The notes beneath the pieces were generated by a model that was not told the origin of the DNA, did no database searches, and was given only the letters and a program-made list of their open reading frames with translations. The position numbers and the translations under genes were made by a program. Source: an uncultured bacterium (GTDB lineage Bacteria > Desulfobacterota > Desulfobulbia > Desulfobulbales > Desulfobulbaceae). From it: a stretch of DNA of 21,061 bases. Of the stretch, positions 9,469-16,225 are shown in pieces (position 1 is the first letter of the stretch; every line of letters begins with the position of its first letter). Location: assembly GCA_903842475.1 (NCBI GenBank), contig CAIMMA010000247.1, positions 1 to 21,061 on the forward strand, written 5' to 3'.

Positions 9469-9605
9469 GGCAACGCCACACGCGAATCCGCCGCCTGGGT
9501 ATCGTCAAGGCGGCGGACCCGGGCATGCACGGCAATGGAGCTGTGGCGGCCTGCGGGTTGAGCGTTTGCTGTCCGGTACCGGTTCCTGGTGGTCATGGAC
9601 TCCAT
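9465..9605 (-). CDS. Possible small basic ORF (46 codons) coupled to the molybdenum-carrier gene
   Basis: An open frame from ATG 9605 (or ATG 9596, giving 43 residues) encodes an arginine-rich peptide containing HSSIAVHARVRRLDD and ending DSRVALP. Its TGA overlaps the ATG of the downstream carrier gene (ATGA). A weak GGAG lies three bases before the second ATG. I recognise no family. It could be a leader peptide giving translational coupling, the degraded end of a former upstream gene, or chance. The ATGA overlap and the lack of a Shine-Dalgarno on the next gene are the only reasons to keep it. Confidence 0.22.
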   Translation of the reverse strand: MESMTTRNRYRTANAQPAGRHSSIAVHARVRRLDDTQAADSRVALP

Positions 9606-9656
9606 CGTTTTTAGTGGGAGAGGGACTTTGCGCCAGAATAATCCATTGCGCCGGGT

Positions 9657-9676
9657 GGTTCAACCGCGATTGAACC
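9657..9676. repeat. Inverted repeat, 7-bp arms and 6-nt spacer
   Basis: GGTTCAA (9657-9663) and TTGAACC (9670-9676) are perfect inverted arms around CCGCGA. The site could be a dimeric-regulator operator or a small hairpin. No T-tract follows, so it is not an intrinsic terminator. Confidence 0.5.
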
Positions 9677-9688
9677 GAAAACCGATTG

Positions 9689-9714
9689 CGGAAGCGCCAA
9701 TAAACGGAAGCGCC
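9689..9714. repeat. Direct repeat CGGAAGCGCC, two copies 16 bp apart
   Basis: Copies lie at 9689-9698 and 9705-9714, identical over 10 bases with 6 bases between them. They sit just downstream of the inverted repeat at 9657-9676. Function is unknown; tandem operator half-sites are one possibility. Confidence 0.45.
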
Positions 9715-9847
9715 GGTTGCTGCCGTCTTGCGGTGGTGTTCGGCCTTGGATAGCGATGGCCTGTTGGATATTTTACTATGTATATGAAAATATTAGTATT
9801 TTTTTGATTTCCCAGTGGTGGCGGCCTTTTTTTTTGCATGCAATTTC

Positions 9848-9877
9848 TTGACAAGCGAGCTGGTCTGCATTTATATG
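9848..9877 (+). promoter_or_regulatory. Sigma70-type promoter for mepK
   Basis: A perfect -35 box TTGACA (9848-9853) is followed 18 bp later by TATATG (9872-9877), a 4/6 match to the -10 consensus. Transcription would start near 9884, leaving a leader of about 80 nt before the mepK ATG. The 10-bp palindrome TTGCATGCAA (9834-9843) ends four bases before the -35 box and could be an operator. Confidence 0.55.
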
Positions 9878-9963
9878 AGACGCGATTTTGACTGCAACCA
9901 CACAGCGTGGATGTTTCTTTAGGCCGAACATCAAACTGGATAAACCCTTGAAAAAAGAGGAAA

Positions 9964-10530
9964 ATGGTTACAGATAAAAGTATAGAACCCGTCTTGTCCC
10001 GTCGATTATTTCTGAGAAGAACGACCCAGATAGCTTTAGGGCTGACCGTCTTGTCCGTACCGGCAATCAGTTGTGCCAAGGTTATGGGAAAACGTTCCCT
10101 CTCTTTTTTTCACACCCACACCCAACAGTCACTCGATATCACCTATGCTTGGGGCAAAGTGTACAATCCCAAGGCGTTGAAGCAAATCAGCCACTATCTG
10201 CGTGACTACCAAACCGGGAAAACCCATCCGATCGATCCCAAATTGCTGGATATTCTCTGGACCGTTCAGCAGGAAATGGGCCGCAAGGGGGAGTATGAGG
10301 TGATCTGCGGGTACCGTTCACCCCAAACCAACAAACAGCTGGCGCGGAAAAGCTCCGGGGTGGCCGGGCATAGCCTGCACATGAAAGGCAAGGCCATCGA
10401 TATCCGCTTCCCGGGGATCGATACCGACCAGATTCACCAGTGCGCCGTGGAAATGAAAAGCGGCGGGGTGGGGTATTACGCCAAGTCTGATTTTGTTCAT
10501 CTCGATACGGGGGATTACCGGACCTGGTAA
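9964..10530 (+). CDS. mepK: Tat-exported murein endopeptidase, MepK/YcbK family (DUF882, peptidase M15-like)
   Basis: Predicted zinc-dependent DD-endopeptidase that cuts peptidoglycan cross-links in the periplasm. The 188 residues begin with a textbook twin-arginine signal, SRRLFLR (12-18), then a hydrophobic stretch (about 20-38). The mature domain has the M15/YcbK signature: GYRSPQTN (116-123), SLHMKGKAIDIR (137-148) and FVHLDTG (177-183). His139, Asp146 and His179 are the expected zinc ligands. Length matches E. coli MepK (about 182 residues). An AGAGGA element lies close upstream of the ATG. The gene is transcribed alone from its own promoter. MepK needs a working Tat system, and a tatC gene lies about 2.3 kb downstream in this window. 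Confidence 0.88.
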   Translation: MVTDKSIEPVLSRRLFLRRTTQIALGLTVLSVPAISCAKVMGKRSLSFFHTHTQQSLDITYAWGKVYNPKALKQISHYLRDYQTGKTHPIDPKLLDILWTVQQEMGRKGEYEVICGYRSPQTNKQLARKSSGVAGHSLHMKGKAIDIRFPGIDTDQIHQCAVEMKSGGVGYYAKSDFVHLDTGDYRTW

Positions 10531-10749
10531 TTCCGGCAGGTGCAGGAGGGGTGCCATCGGGGAGGTTCCGGTCGATTTCGCGGTGTTCTTCCCGCGCAAT
10601 CCGCCGACGCTGAGCTTGGGGCGCTTTTGCGCTCAACCGTCAGGGGAAATCCGGGCCACGGCTGTGCCGTCGTTTTGCTGCGCGGTGGCGACTGCCGGTA
10701 TTCCACGAATCGTACACCTGAAAACTTCTTTTTGCCCAGCGGTGCCTGC

Positions 10750-10944
10750 ATGGAAGACCCTATTGCCGAAGAACTTGTCAATATCATTAAGAGAAATAAA
10801 AAATCGGAATTCGAGGAGGCTTTTGAGCGTGCCTTTGAGCTGACCAAATCGTATGCCGGCTCGGCCAATGCCCAGGCTTCGACCATCCCTTTTGTTTTTG
10901 AAAAACTTTTTGAGCTGTTTGTGACCGGCAAAACCAAACCCTGA
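10750..10944 (+). CDS. Small hypothetical protein (64 aa)
   Basis: This 64-residue acidic, probably helical protein starts MEDPIAEELVNII and ends FELFVTGKTKP, with a charged middle (KRNKKSEFEEAFERAFEL). Codon use looks like a real gene, and the frame ends at the foot of a convergent hairpin. I do not recognise the family. The frame is open upstream to 10540, but that extension (GGSGRFRG and so on) looks non-coding and ATG 10750 marks the change in character. No good Shine-Dalgarno precedes it. It lies 219 nt downstream of mepK, and the gap shows no clear promoter or terminator. Confidence 0.5.
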   Translation: MEDPIAEELVNIIKRNKKSEFEEAFERAFELTKSYAGSANAQASTIPFVFEKLFELFVTGKTKP

Positions 10945-11013
10945 CCATTCCCGCAAAGCCAACGCCCCGCAAATCGATGCTTTTTTCACGGGCGTGTGGG
11001 TTTGGGATGGTCA
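10942..11013. terminator. Long imperfect hairpin between convergent stops
   Basis: Left arm 10942-10969 (TGACCATTCCCGC, GCC, AACGCCCCG) and right arm 10987-11013, read on the other strand as TGACCATCCC, AAACCCA, CACGCCCG, are complementary with a few bulges. The loop contains a T6 run. The structure fills the space between the stop of the 64-aa gene (10944) and the stop of the udg-like gene (11016), as expected of a bidirectional terminator or 3'-end stabiliser. Confidence 0.5.
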
Positions 11014-11015
11014 AT

Positions 11016-11924
11016 TCACCGGGCCTGCAGCTGGCGCTGGATCATCTGCAGATCGAGCCAGGCCGCTTTTTTCATATCCGGACATTCCAGCAGAAAACGG
11101 GGGTGAAAGGTGACCATGATTTGGATGGTATCGGCCCCTTCCCGGCCATATCGATAGCGGTGGAACCGACCGCGCAGCCGGGACACCGGTTCGCTGCCCT
11201 CCAGTACTGATCGCGCCGCCGTTTCCCCCATGGCGCAGATAATTCTCGGCCTGACCAGTTCTATCTCCCGGCGCAGATAGGCCAGACAGCGCTGCGCATG
11301 GGTTGTTTCCGGCGGGGCGCCGGGCAGCGGGCAGCATTTGACCGTATTGGTCACATACACCGCTTCGGGGGAAAGTCCTATCGCCCGCATCATATTCCAC
11401 AACAGGGGGTCTTCCTCCGCACCGAACAGGGTGGTTGTCGAGCATCCAGCGGTCTGGCGGGAATAGTCGCCGATGATCAACAGTCCGGCGGTCACGGTGC
11501 CGCCGCCGACCACCTGGCCCTGGCGTGCCGGAGCAAGGTCGCAGAGCCGGCAGGATTCGATAGCTCGATGCAGCGTCGCAATTTGTTCCGCGGTTGCCGG
11601 CATGGCCGGCAAAGGGGCCTCTTTCGGAGGTACAGGGGGCAGGGATTGAGGCACCCGCTGACCAAAGTCCGTGTTGACCGGCGGCTTTTTTGCGGACAGG
11701 CACTGCCGCAATCCCGGTGTCAACGGATACTCGTTGATGCCCATTTGTTGGTGCAGCTGCAGACAGGTTCGGATACCGGAGGCAAGCGCTGCAACTGCGG
11801 CACGGTCCGGTCCGGTGGCCCTGCCCTGTTCAGGGGCCTCGCCTTTGGCCTTGTCCGCAACTGGCAACGCCGGTCCGGTGCTTGCCTCGGTCGGCTCGTT
11901 TGCCTTGCCTTGCACTGGTATCAT
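11016..11924 (-). CDS. Uracil-DNA glycosylase superfamily protein (family 4/5-like, Fe-S type), altered motif A
   Basis: Predicted DNA base-excision protein. I use ATG 11924 (302 residues; AAGGGG upstream); TTG 11972 would add 16. The first 110-120 residues are a proline/alanine-rich extension containing the block INEYPLTPGLRQCL. The UDG domain follows. The four cysteines expected to hold a 4Fe-4S cluster are present: CRLC (Cys125, Cys128), VKCCP (Cys197 or Cys198) and QRCLAYL (Cys213). VYVTNTVKC, RPRIICAMGETAA, LRGRF and the second active-site motif HPRFLL (274-279) are all clear. The first motif, usually GEAPG followed by an acidic pair, reads GDYSRQTAG (152-160), so glycosylase activity is uncertain. 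It follows ftsB in a likely two-gene unit. Confidence 0.82.
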   Translation of the reverse strand: MIPVQGKANEPTEASTGPALPVADKAKGEAPEQGRATGPDRAAVAALASGIRTCLQLHQQMGINEYPLTPGLRQCLSAKKPPVNTDFGQRVPQSLPPVPPKEAPLPAMPATAEQIATLHRAIESCRLCDLAPARQGQVVGGGTVTAGLLIIGDYSRQTAGCSTTTLFGAEEDPLLWNMMRAIGLSPEAVYVTNTVKCCPLPGAPPETTHAQRCLAYLRREIELVRPRIICAMGETAARSVLEGSEPVSRLRGRFHRYRYGREGADTIQIMVTFHPRFLLECPDMKKAAWLDLQMIQRQLQAR

Positions 11925-11999
11925 GCCGGTCCCCTTGATTGACCGAGGAACAGCCGTCTGCCTTGGGGACAAATCGCCTTCGACCGTGCGGCTCGAGCG

Positions 12000-12326
12000 T
12001 TATTTTTTCTTTTTCGGGGGCTCAAATTCAAAGACCGTCTCATTTTTTTTCAACAGGCCGTGTTTTTTGCGGGCCACCTCTTCAAGATAAGCATCGTCGG
12101 ACTTTAACCGTTTGATGTCCTCGTTGAGTTCAATGTTTTTTGCCTCAAGCTGACTGTTTTCCTCGCTCAGGGTGGCGATTTCCTTTTGCAGTTTTCGATA
12201 ATGAAAATAACCGCGGCCAGGAGCAAATAAAAGCCAAAGCAGCAGGAAGACCCCCGCGATCAGGCCAAGACACCAGAGTATCTTTTTGTCCTGCCCGGTT
12301 TCTTCCTGTTTTTTTCGTATCGCCAT
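12000..12326 (-). CDS. ftsB: Cell division protein FtsB/DivIC (septum formation initiator)
   Basis: Small bitopic membrane protein of the divisome (FtsB-FtsL-FtsQ complex). From ATG 12326 it has 108 residues: a basic cytoplasmic tail, one TM helix (about 16-37, ILWCLGLIAGVFLLLWLLF), a coiled coil (about 42-78, including LQKEIATLSEENSQLEAKN) and a basic C-terminal tail ending PPKKKK. An upstream ATG at 12368 adds 14 unlikely residues and would overlap the divergent DUF523 gene, while GGGA lies six bases before ATG 12326. The udg-like gene follows on the same strand within 76 nt. FtsB usually neighbours eno or ispD in proteobacteria, so this placement is unusual. Confidence 0.82.
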   Translation of the reverse strand: MAIRKKQEETGQDKKILWCLGLIAGVFLLLWLLFAPGRGYFHYRKLQKEIATLSEENSQLEAKNIELNEDIKRLKSDDAYLEEVARKKHGLLKKNETVFEFEPPKKKK

Positions 12327-12353
12327 TTTTTTCCCAACCTCACGCAAACGTCG

Positions 12354-12776
12354 ATGATCATGTCTCAACAGCCAAAAAAATGTCTGGTCAGCGCCTGCCT
12401 CACCGGGCTGTGTACCCGATATGACGGCCTAAGCAAGGGCAGCCCTTCCTGCCTGCTGCAGCTCGCCGACTATTTCTGGATACCGGTCTGTCCCGAACAA
12501 CTGGGCGGGCTGCCCACGCCCCGTCCCGCCGCCGCTTTGGTCAATGGCGATGGCCATGATGTTCTTGCCGGCCTCGCGCAGGTCAGGGACCGGAACGGCC
12601 ATGACGTCTCTGCCGCGTTTATCCGGGGAGCGGTCATGGTGCTGGCCATTGCCCGGGCGCATAATATTGAGCGCTGCTATCTCAAATCCGGCAGTCCCTC
12701 CTGCGGGCTTTCGCCCTATCCTGGCGTGACCGCTGCTCTGTTGCTCGCCCATGGTATCGAGGTTATCAGTTTTTGA
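12354..12776 (+). CDS. DUF523 family protein
   Basis: A 140-residue cytosolic protein (138 if ATG 12360 is used; neither start has a clear Shine-Dalgarno). It carries the DUF523 signature blocks: CLVSACLTGLCTRYDG, then PVCPEQLGGLPTPRPAA, GSPSCG, and GVTAALLLAHGIEV at the C-terminus. Cys15, Cys20, Cys46 and Cys117 are the conserved cysteines, suggesting a metal or cluster site, but no reaction is established for the family that I can state. It diverges from ftsB with only 27 nt between starts, so the two promoters must overlap each other or the genes. Confidence 0.85.
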   Translation: MIMSQQPKKCLVSACLTGLCTRYDGLSKGSPSCLLQLADYFWIPVCPEQLGGLPTPRPAAALVNGDGHDVLAGLAQVRDRNGHDVSAAFIRGAVMVLAIARAHNIERCYLKSGSPSCGLSPYPGVTAALLLAHGIEVISF

Positions 12777-12816
12777 TGTGGCTGGCCCGCTGAGGAGGGA
12801 AGGGCTCCGACCGCTG

Positions 12817-13557
12817 CTATGCGTCTCCAGCTCTCAGGTTGTCGGTCGCGTCCAATCGCAGTAAACGGATCAGCAGGATGCCGGATTCGTAGAGCAGATA
12901 TAAAGGCACGGCCATGAGCGCCATGTTAAAGAGATCCGGGGTCGGGGTGAGGACGGCGGCCAGGATGGTAATAACCAGCGCCGCGTACCGCCGGTGCTTC
13001 TCGTAGGTTTTACGGGAGACGGCACCCACCTGGGCGCTGAACACCATGAACACCGGCAGCTCAAAGACCAGGCCAAAGGCCAGGATGAACAAGGTGACAA
13101 AATGGACAAACTGGCTGACGGAGATCACAGCTTGCAGATCTTGGGTTTGAAAACTGAGCAGGAATCGAATGCCAAAGGGCAGGGTCACCATATAACAGAA
13201 AAGCGTACCGCTGTAAAAAAGGAAGCAGGTGGCAAACACAAACCAGAAGAGTTTTTGACCGGTGACGTCAAAGGGTTTGCCGATAGCCTTCCAGAGGACG
13301 TACATGCAAAAGGGCATCAGCACATACAGGGCCGCGAAGAACGCCAAGGTGACATGCGCAAGAAAAGGCCCGGCCACGGAAAAGAAATAGAGTTTCTCGC
13401 CCAAATGGGCTTGCATGGCTCCGAGCAGCCGGCCGGATACCAAAAAGAGCCCCAGGGTCGTGGCCGCCAGGGTAAGGCCCAGCGACTTCAGTGAGCTGCG
13501 CAGTTCCAGTAAAAAGATGAAAAAAGATTTTCCCCGTTCAGCCATAAGCGTGGTCAT
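12817..13557 (-). CDS. tatC: Twin-arginine protein translocase subunit TatC
   Basis: Core receptor of the Tat export pathway, an integral inner-membrane protein with six predicted helices; 246 residues from ATG 13557 (ATG 13545 is an alternative). Recognisable family features are the N-terminal LLELRSSL (Glu18, Arg20), FYSGTLFCYMVTLPFGIRFL, FGLVFELPVF (Glu166) and the C-terminal LTPTPDLFNMALMAVPLYLLYESGILL (Asp208). The cytoplasmic loop that in E. coli TatC reads LYKHERR is here FDVTGQK, so the loop glutamate is absent. No tatA or tatB is adjacent. No Shine-Dalgarno is obvious at either start. The gene diverges from serS. Confidence 0.88.
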   Translation of the reverse strand: MTTLMAERGKSFFIFLLELRSSLKSLGLTLAATTLGLFLVSGRLLGAMQAHLGEKLYFFSVAGPFLAHVTLAFFAALYVLMPFCMYVLWKAIGKPFDVTGQKLFWFVFATCFLFYSGTLFCYMVTLPFGIRFLLSFQTQDLQAVISVSQFVHFVTLFILAFGLVFELPVFMVFSAQVGAVSRKTYEKHRRYAALVITILAAVLTPTPDLFNMALMAVPLYLLYESGILLIRLLRLDATDNLRAGDA

Positions 13558-13641
13558 CACGAACAATAGTAAAAAATTGATCTGGTTCCGGCAACCGGGA
13601 AAAGGTAGCAAAACAGCCGGCTAAAAGCAAATGAATACCCG

Positions 13642-13670
13642 TTGCGTTTCCGGGAGGCCCGTGATAAAAG
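13642..13670 (+). promoter_or_regulatory. Candidate promoter for serS
   Basis: TTGCGT (13642-13647), a 17-bp spacer and TAAAAG (13665-13670) make a weak sigma70 match (3/6 and 4/6), about 85 nt before the serS ATG. It is the best candidate I can find in the tatC-serS gap, but it is not strong. Confidence 0.25.
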
Positions 13671-13756
13671 CCAGTTAAATCGGTGTGCGTTCGGCATGCG
13701 TCCAGTGTGTCAGGATACTACCTTCTCAATACTTCTCCTAACCAAATAGCAAGGTC

Positions 13757-15028
13757 ATGCTTGAATTACGCTTTGTCAGGGAAAACCTGGAACTGGTTCG
13801 CCAAAAATGTCGCCTCCGCGGGGTCGATCCGCAACTCCTCGACCGGTTTTCCGCAACCGACCACCGCCGTCTTGCGCTCCTTGCCGAGGTCGAAACGCTG
13901 AAAAATCAGCGGAATACGGTTTCGAAAACCATCGCTTCGCTGAAGCAAGCCGGAGAGAACACCACCGCCGAACCCCTGATCCTGGAGATGCGAGCCGTTT
14001 CCGAGCAGATCAAGGGGCTGGATGCCACCTTGGCTGAGATCGAGCTTCAGCTGCAGGACTGCGTCATGTCCATCCCCAACCTCTGCGACGATTCGGTACC
14101 GCCGGGGCGGGACGAACAGGATAATGTCGAAATAAAACGATGGGGGCACATTCCGGATTTTTCTTTTTCGCCGCTGCCGCATTGGGAAATCGGTGAACGG
14201 TTGGGCATTATCGACTTCGATACCGCTTCCCGGCTCGCCGGGGCCCGCTTCAGTCTGCTCAAGGGGTTCGGTTCCAGGCTGTCGCGGGCTTTGATTAATT
14301 TTTTCCTCGACCTGCATACCCAGCGCCACGGGTACACGGAGGTGCTGCCGCCGTTCATGGTCAACTCCAAAGCCATGACCGGTACCGGGCAGTTGCCGAA
14401 GTTCAAGGACGAACTGTTTAAGGTTGAAGGCTGGGATTTGTGGCTCATCCCCACCGCCGAGGTTCCGGTGACCAACATCCATGCCGGAATGACCCTGGAT
14501 GCGGACGAACTGCCGCTGAAGTATACCGCCGCCACCCCCTGCTTTCGATCGGAGGCCGGATCGTACGGGAAAGATACCCGGGGGCTCATTCGTCAGCATC
14601 AGTTTGAAAAAGTGGAACTGGTCAAATTCGCCGCTCCGGAAAACTCCTGGGAGGAATTGGAAAGCCTGCTGGCCGATGCTGAGGCGGCGCTGCAGCTTCT
14701 GGAGCTCCCCTATCGGGTGATTACTCTGTGTGCCGGGGACCTGGGCTTTTCTGCAGCCAAGACCTATGACATCGAAGTCTGGCTGCCGGGCCAGCAGACC
14801 TACCGGGAGATATCGTCCTGTTCCAACTTTGTGGATTTTCAGGCGAGAAGGGCCGGCATCCGATACCGACCCAAAGGCGAGAAAAAGAGCCGTCTGGTCC
14901 ACACCCTTAACGGATCGGGCCTGGCGGTCGGGCGCACGCTGCTGGCCGTCCTTGAGAATTACCAGCAGGCGGACGGTACGGTGCGGTTACCAAAAATTCT
15001 GGAACCCTATTTCGAAACTCGTTTTTAA
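13757..15028 (+). CDS. serS: Seryl-tRNA synthetase
   Basis: Class II aminoacyl-tRNA synthetase charging tRNA-Ser (and tRNA-Sec) in the cytosol. It has 423 residues, the usual bacterial length. The N-terminal coiled-coil arm spans about 28-100 (LLAEVETLKNQRN to LAEIELQLQDC). The catalytic core has TGTGQLPKF, LIPTAEVPVTN, motif 2 FRSEAGSYGKDTRGLIRQHQF with its downstream EKVEL, and motif 3 near the C-terminus (REISSCSNFVDFQARR, then LNGSGLAVGRTLLAVLENYQ). AAGG lies just before ATG 13757. It is monocistronic and convergent with ddl. Confidence 0.97.
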   Translation: MLELRFVRENLELVRQKCRLRGVDPQLLDRFSATDHRRLALLAEVETLKNQRNTVSKTIASLKQAGENTTAEPLILEMRAVSEQIKGLDATLAEIELQLQDCVMSIPNLCDDSVPPGRDEQDNVEIKRWGHIPDFSFSPLPHWEIGERLGIIDFDTASRLAGARFSLLKGFGSRLSRALINFFLDLHTQRHGYTEVLPPFMVNSKAMTGTGQLPKFKDELFKVEGWDLWLIPTAEVPVTNIHAGMTLDADELPLKYTAATPCFRSEAGSYGKDTRGLIRQHQFEKVELVKFAAPENSWEELESLLADAEAALQLLELPYRVITLCAGDLGFSAAKTYDIEVWLPGQQTYREISSCSNFVDFQARRAGIRYRPKGEKKSRLVHTLNGSGLAVGRTLLAVLENYQQADGTVRLPKILEPYFETRF

Positions 15029-15037
15029 GTTAAGCAT

Positions 15038-15058
15038 CACCGGGGCCTGGCCCCGGTG
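15038..15058. terminator. Palindromic hairpin between serS and ddl
   Basis: Arms CACCGGGGCC and GGCCCCGGTG flank a single base, so the folded loop must open to 3-5 nt. It sits in the 46-nt gap between the convergent stops of serS and ddl. No T-tract adjoins either side, so it is not a classical intrinsic terminator. It may act as a 3'-end barrier for both transcripts. Confidence 0.5.
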
Positions 15059-15074
15059 CGGGGTCGGTCGTGCG

Positions 15075-16022
15075 TCAGTCCGTCAAGCGGCGGGTTTTTT
15101 CCAAAGCCAGGGTAATTAATCGGTCCAGCAGGGCACTGAACGGGAGGCCGAATTCGGCTGCGGCTTGGGGCAAGAGACTGGTGGGGGTCATCCCGGGGAT
15201 AGTGTTGGTCTCCAGTATATAGAGTTCGTCGTTCGCCAGGATCATGTCGGTGCGGCTGTATCCTCGCAATTGCAGGCTGCGATGGGCGGTCATGGCGTAC
15301 TCCTGGGCCTTTTTCCTGACCTGTTCGCTCACCGGAGCCGGGCAGATTTCCTTGCTGGCGCCTGGCTGGTACTTGGCCTCATAGTCGAAAAATTCGAAAC
15401 GGCTGTCGGGTATGATTTCGATCAGCGGCAAGGCCTCGAGTCGGTCGTTGCCGATGACCCCCACCGTTAATTCCCGGCCCTTGATGAATTCTTCCACCAT
15501 GACCTCGCTGTCATGTTTCAGGGCCAATCGTAACGCGGCGGGCAATTGATCGATAGTTCGCACGATGGACATGCCGATGGAGGATCCCTGCCGGACAGGC
15601 TTGACCACGCAGGGTAATCGCAGGTTGGCGGCAATCCGGCCGGTGTCGACCAGGTCTTGCGGCTCTACCATGACCCAGGGCGCCACCGGCAATCCGCCGA
15701 GCTTATACATCGTTTTCGCCAGATTTTTATCCATTGCCAAGGCGCTGCCCAAAACCCCCGACCCTTGGTAGGGAATGCCGAGCAGGTCAAGGAATCCCTG
15801 GATCGTCCCGTCTTCGCCATGCACCCCGTGTAAAAGCAGGAAAGCGACATCAATCTGATCAGCATGCGATGCTATTTGGGCGAGATCGGTTGCCGGATCG
15901 TACCGCACAATCTCATATTTTTCCGGGTCCAGCGCCTGCGCCACCCCGGTCGCTCCCCTGAGCGACACCTCACGTTCATCTGACGTCCCGCCGGCAATAA
16001 GCGCCAATCGAATTTTAGCCAT
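15075..16022 (-). CDS. ddl: D-alanine--D-alanine ligase
   Basis: ATP-grasp ligase that makes D-Ala-D-Ala for peptidoglycan precursors in the cytosol. It has 315 residues from ATG 16022, chosen over ATG 16025 because GGAGG is then six rather than three bases upstream. Landmarks are AGGTSDEREVSLRG (10-23), LLHGVHGEDG (63-72), VVKPVRQGSSIGMS (139-152), the omega-loop FDYEAKYQPG, and ETNTIPGMTPTSLLP near the C-terminus. The FDYEAKY tyrosine matches true D-Ala:D-Ala ligases rather than VanA-type D-Ala:D-Lac enzymes. It is not in a mur-fts cluster here but stands alone, convergent with serS and divergent from rpsU. Confidence 0.95.
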   Translation of the reverse strand: MAKIRLALIAGGTSDEREVSLRGATGVAQALDPEKYEIVRYDPATDLAQIASHADQIDVAFLLLHGVHGEDGTIQGFLDLLGIPYQGSGVLGSALAMDKNLAKTMYKLGGLPVAPWVMVEPQDLVDTGRIAANLRLPCVVKPVRQGSSIGMSIVRTIDQLPAALRLALKHDSEVMVEEFIKGRELTVGVIGNDRLEALPLIEIIPDSRFEFFDYEAKYQPGASKEICPAPVSEQVRKKAQEYAMTAHRSLQLRGYSRTDMILANDELYILETNTIPGMTPTSLLPQAAAEFGLPFSALLDRLITLALEKTRRLTD

Positions 16023-16206
16023 CATCGACCTCCAGTTGATTGAATACGATACCCTGCCTGCCCGCTCGGGCAGTTGCCGAGCATGTTACCATCGCGGTCC
16101 GGAAAAATAAAAGAAAAAGAGGGACGGCCGCCAGCAACGGTTTGCGGCAAAAACCAAGCCGACGACTATTTTTGAGGTCGAGCAAGAAGATCTGATAATT
16201 CTTGTC

Positions 16207-16218
16207 CATTGATCAATG
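16207..16218. repeat. 12-bp perfect palindrome upstream of the rpsU promoter
   Basis: CATTGATCAATG reads the same on both strands and ends seven bases before the rpsU -35 box. Its position in the ddl-rpsU divergent gap fits an operator, though no regulator is identified. Confidence 0.4.
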
Positions 16219-16225
16219 AATTGCG

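Larger units (their letters stand above)
9469..9963. other. Long non-coding stretch between divergent genes
   Basis: Apart from the doubtful small ORF at 9465-9605, I see no gene here. The stretch holds an inverted repeat GGTTCAA/TTGAACC (9657-9676), a direct repeat CGGAAGCGCC (9689-9698 and 9705-9714), an AT-rich block (about 9768-9810), a T9 run (9827-9835), the palindrome TTGCATGCAA (9834-9843) and a sigma70-like promoter (9848-9877) reading into mepK. The last 80 nt form a probable mepK leader. Confidence 0.7.

Noticed and set aside
9827..9835. T9 run as an intrinsic terminator or phase-variable tract
   Set aside because: No stable hairpin precedes it, and it lies outside any coding frame or core promoter spacer.
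9660..10079. 139-codon minus-strand frame over the mepK promoter
   Set aside because: It covers the promoter, AT-rich block and mepK signal peptide in antisense, and no family resemblance is seen.
10540..10749. Upstream extension of the 64-aa gene frame
   Set aside because: The extension lacks the character of the downstream protein and has no ribosome-binding site. Treated as intergenic.
13766..14902. 378-codon minus-strand frame opposite serS
   Set aside because: Antisense shadow of a well-conserved synthetase gene.
16015..16209. 64-codon minus-strand frame (MDKNYQIFLLDL) overlapping the ddl start
   Set aside because: It lacks a Shine-Dalgarno, its start lies inside the palindrome near the rpsU promoter, and its last codons overlap ddl in another frame. 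It is most likely the ddl leader region.
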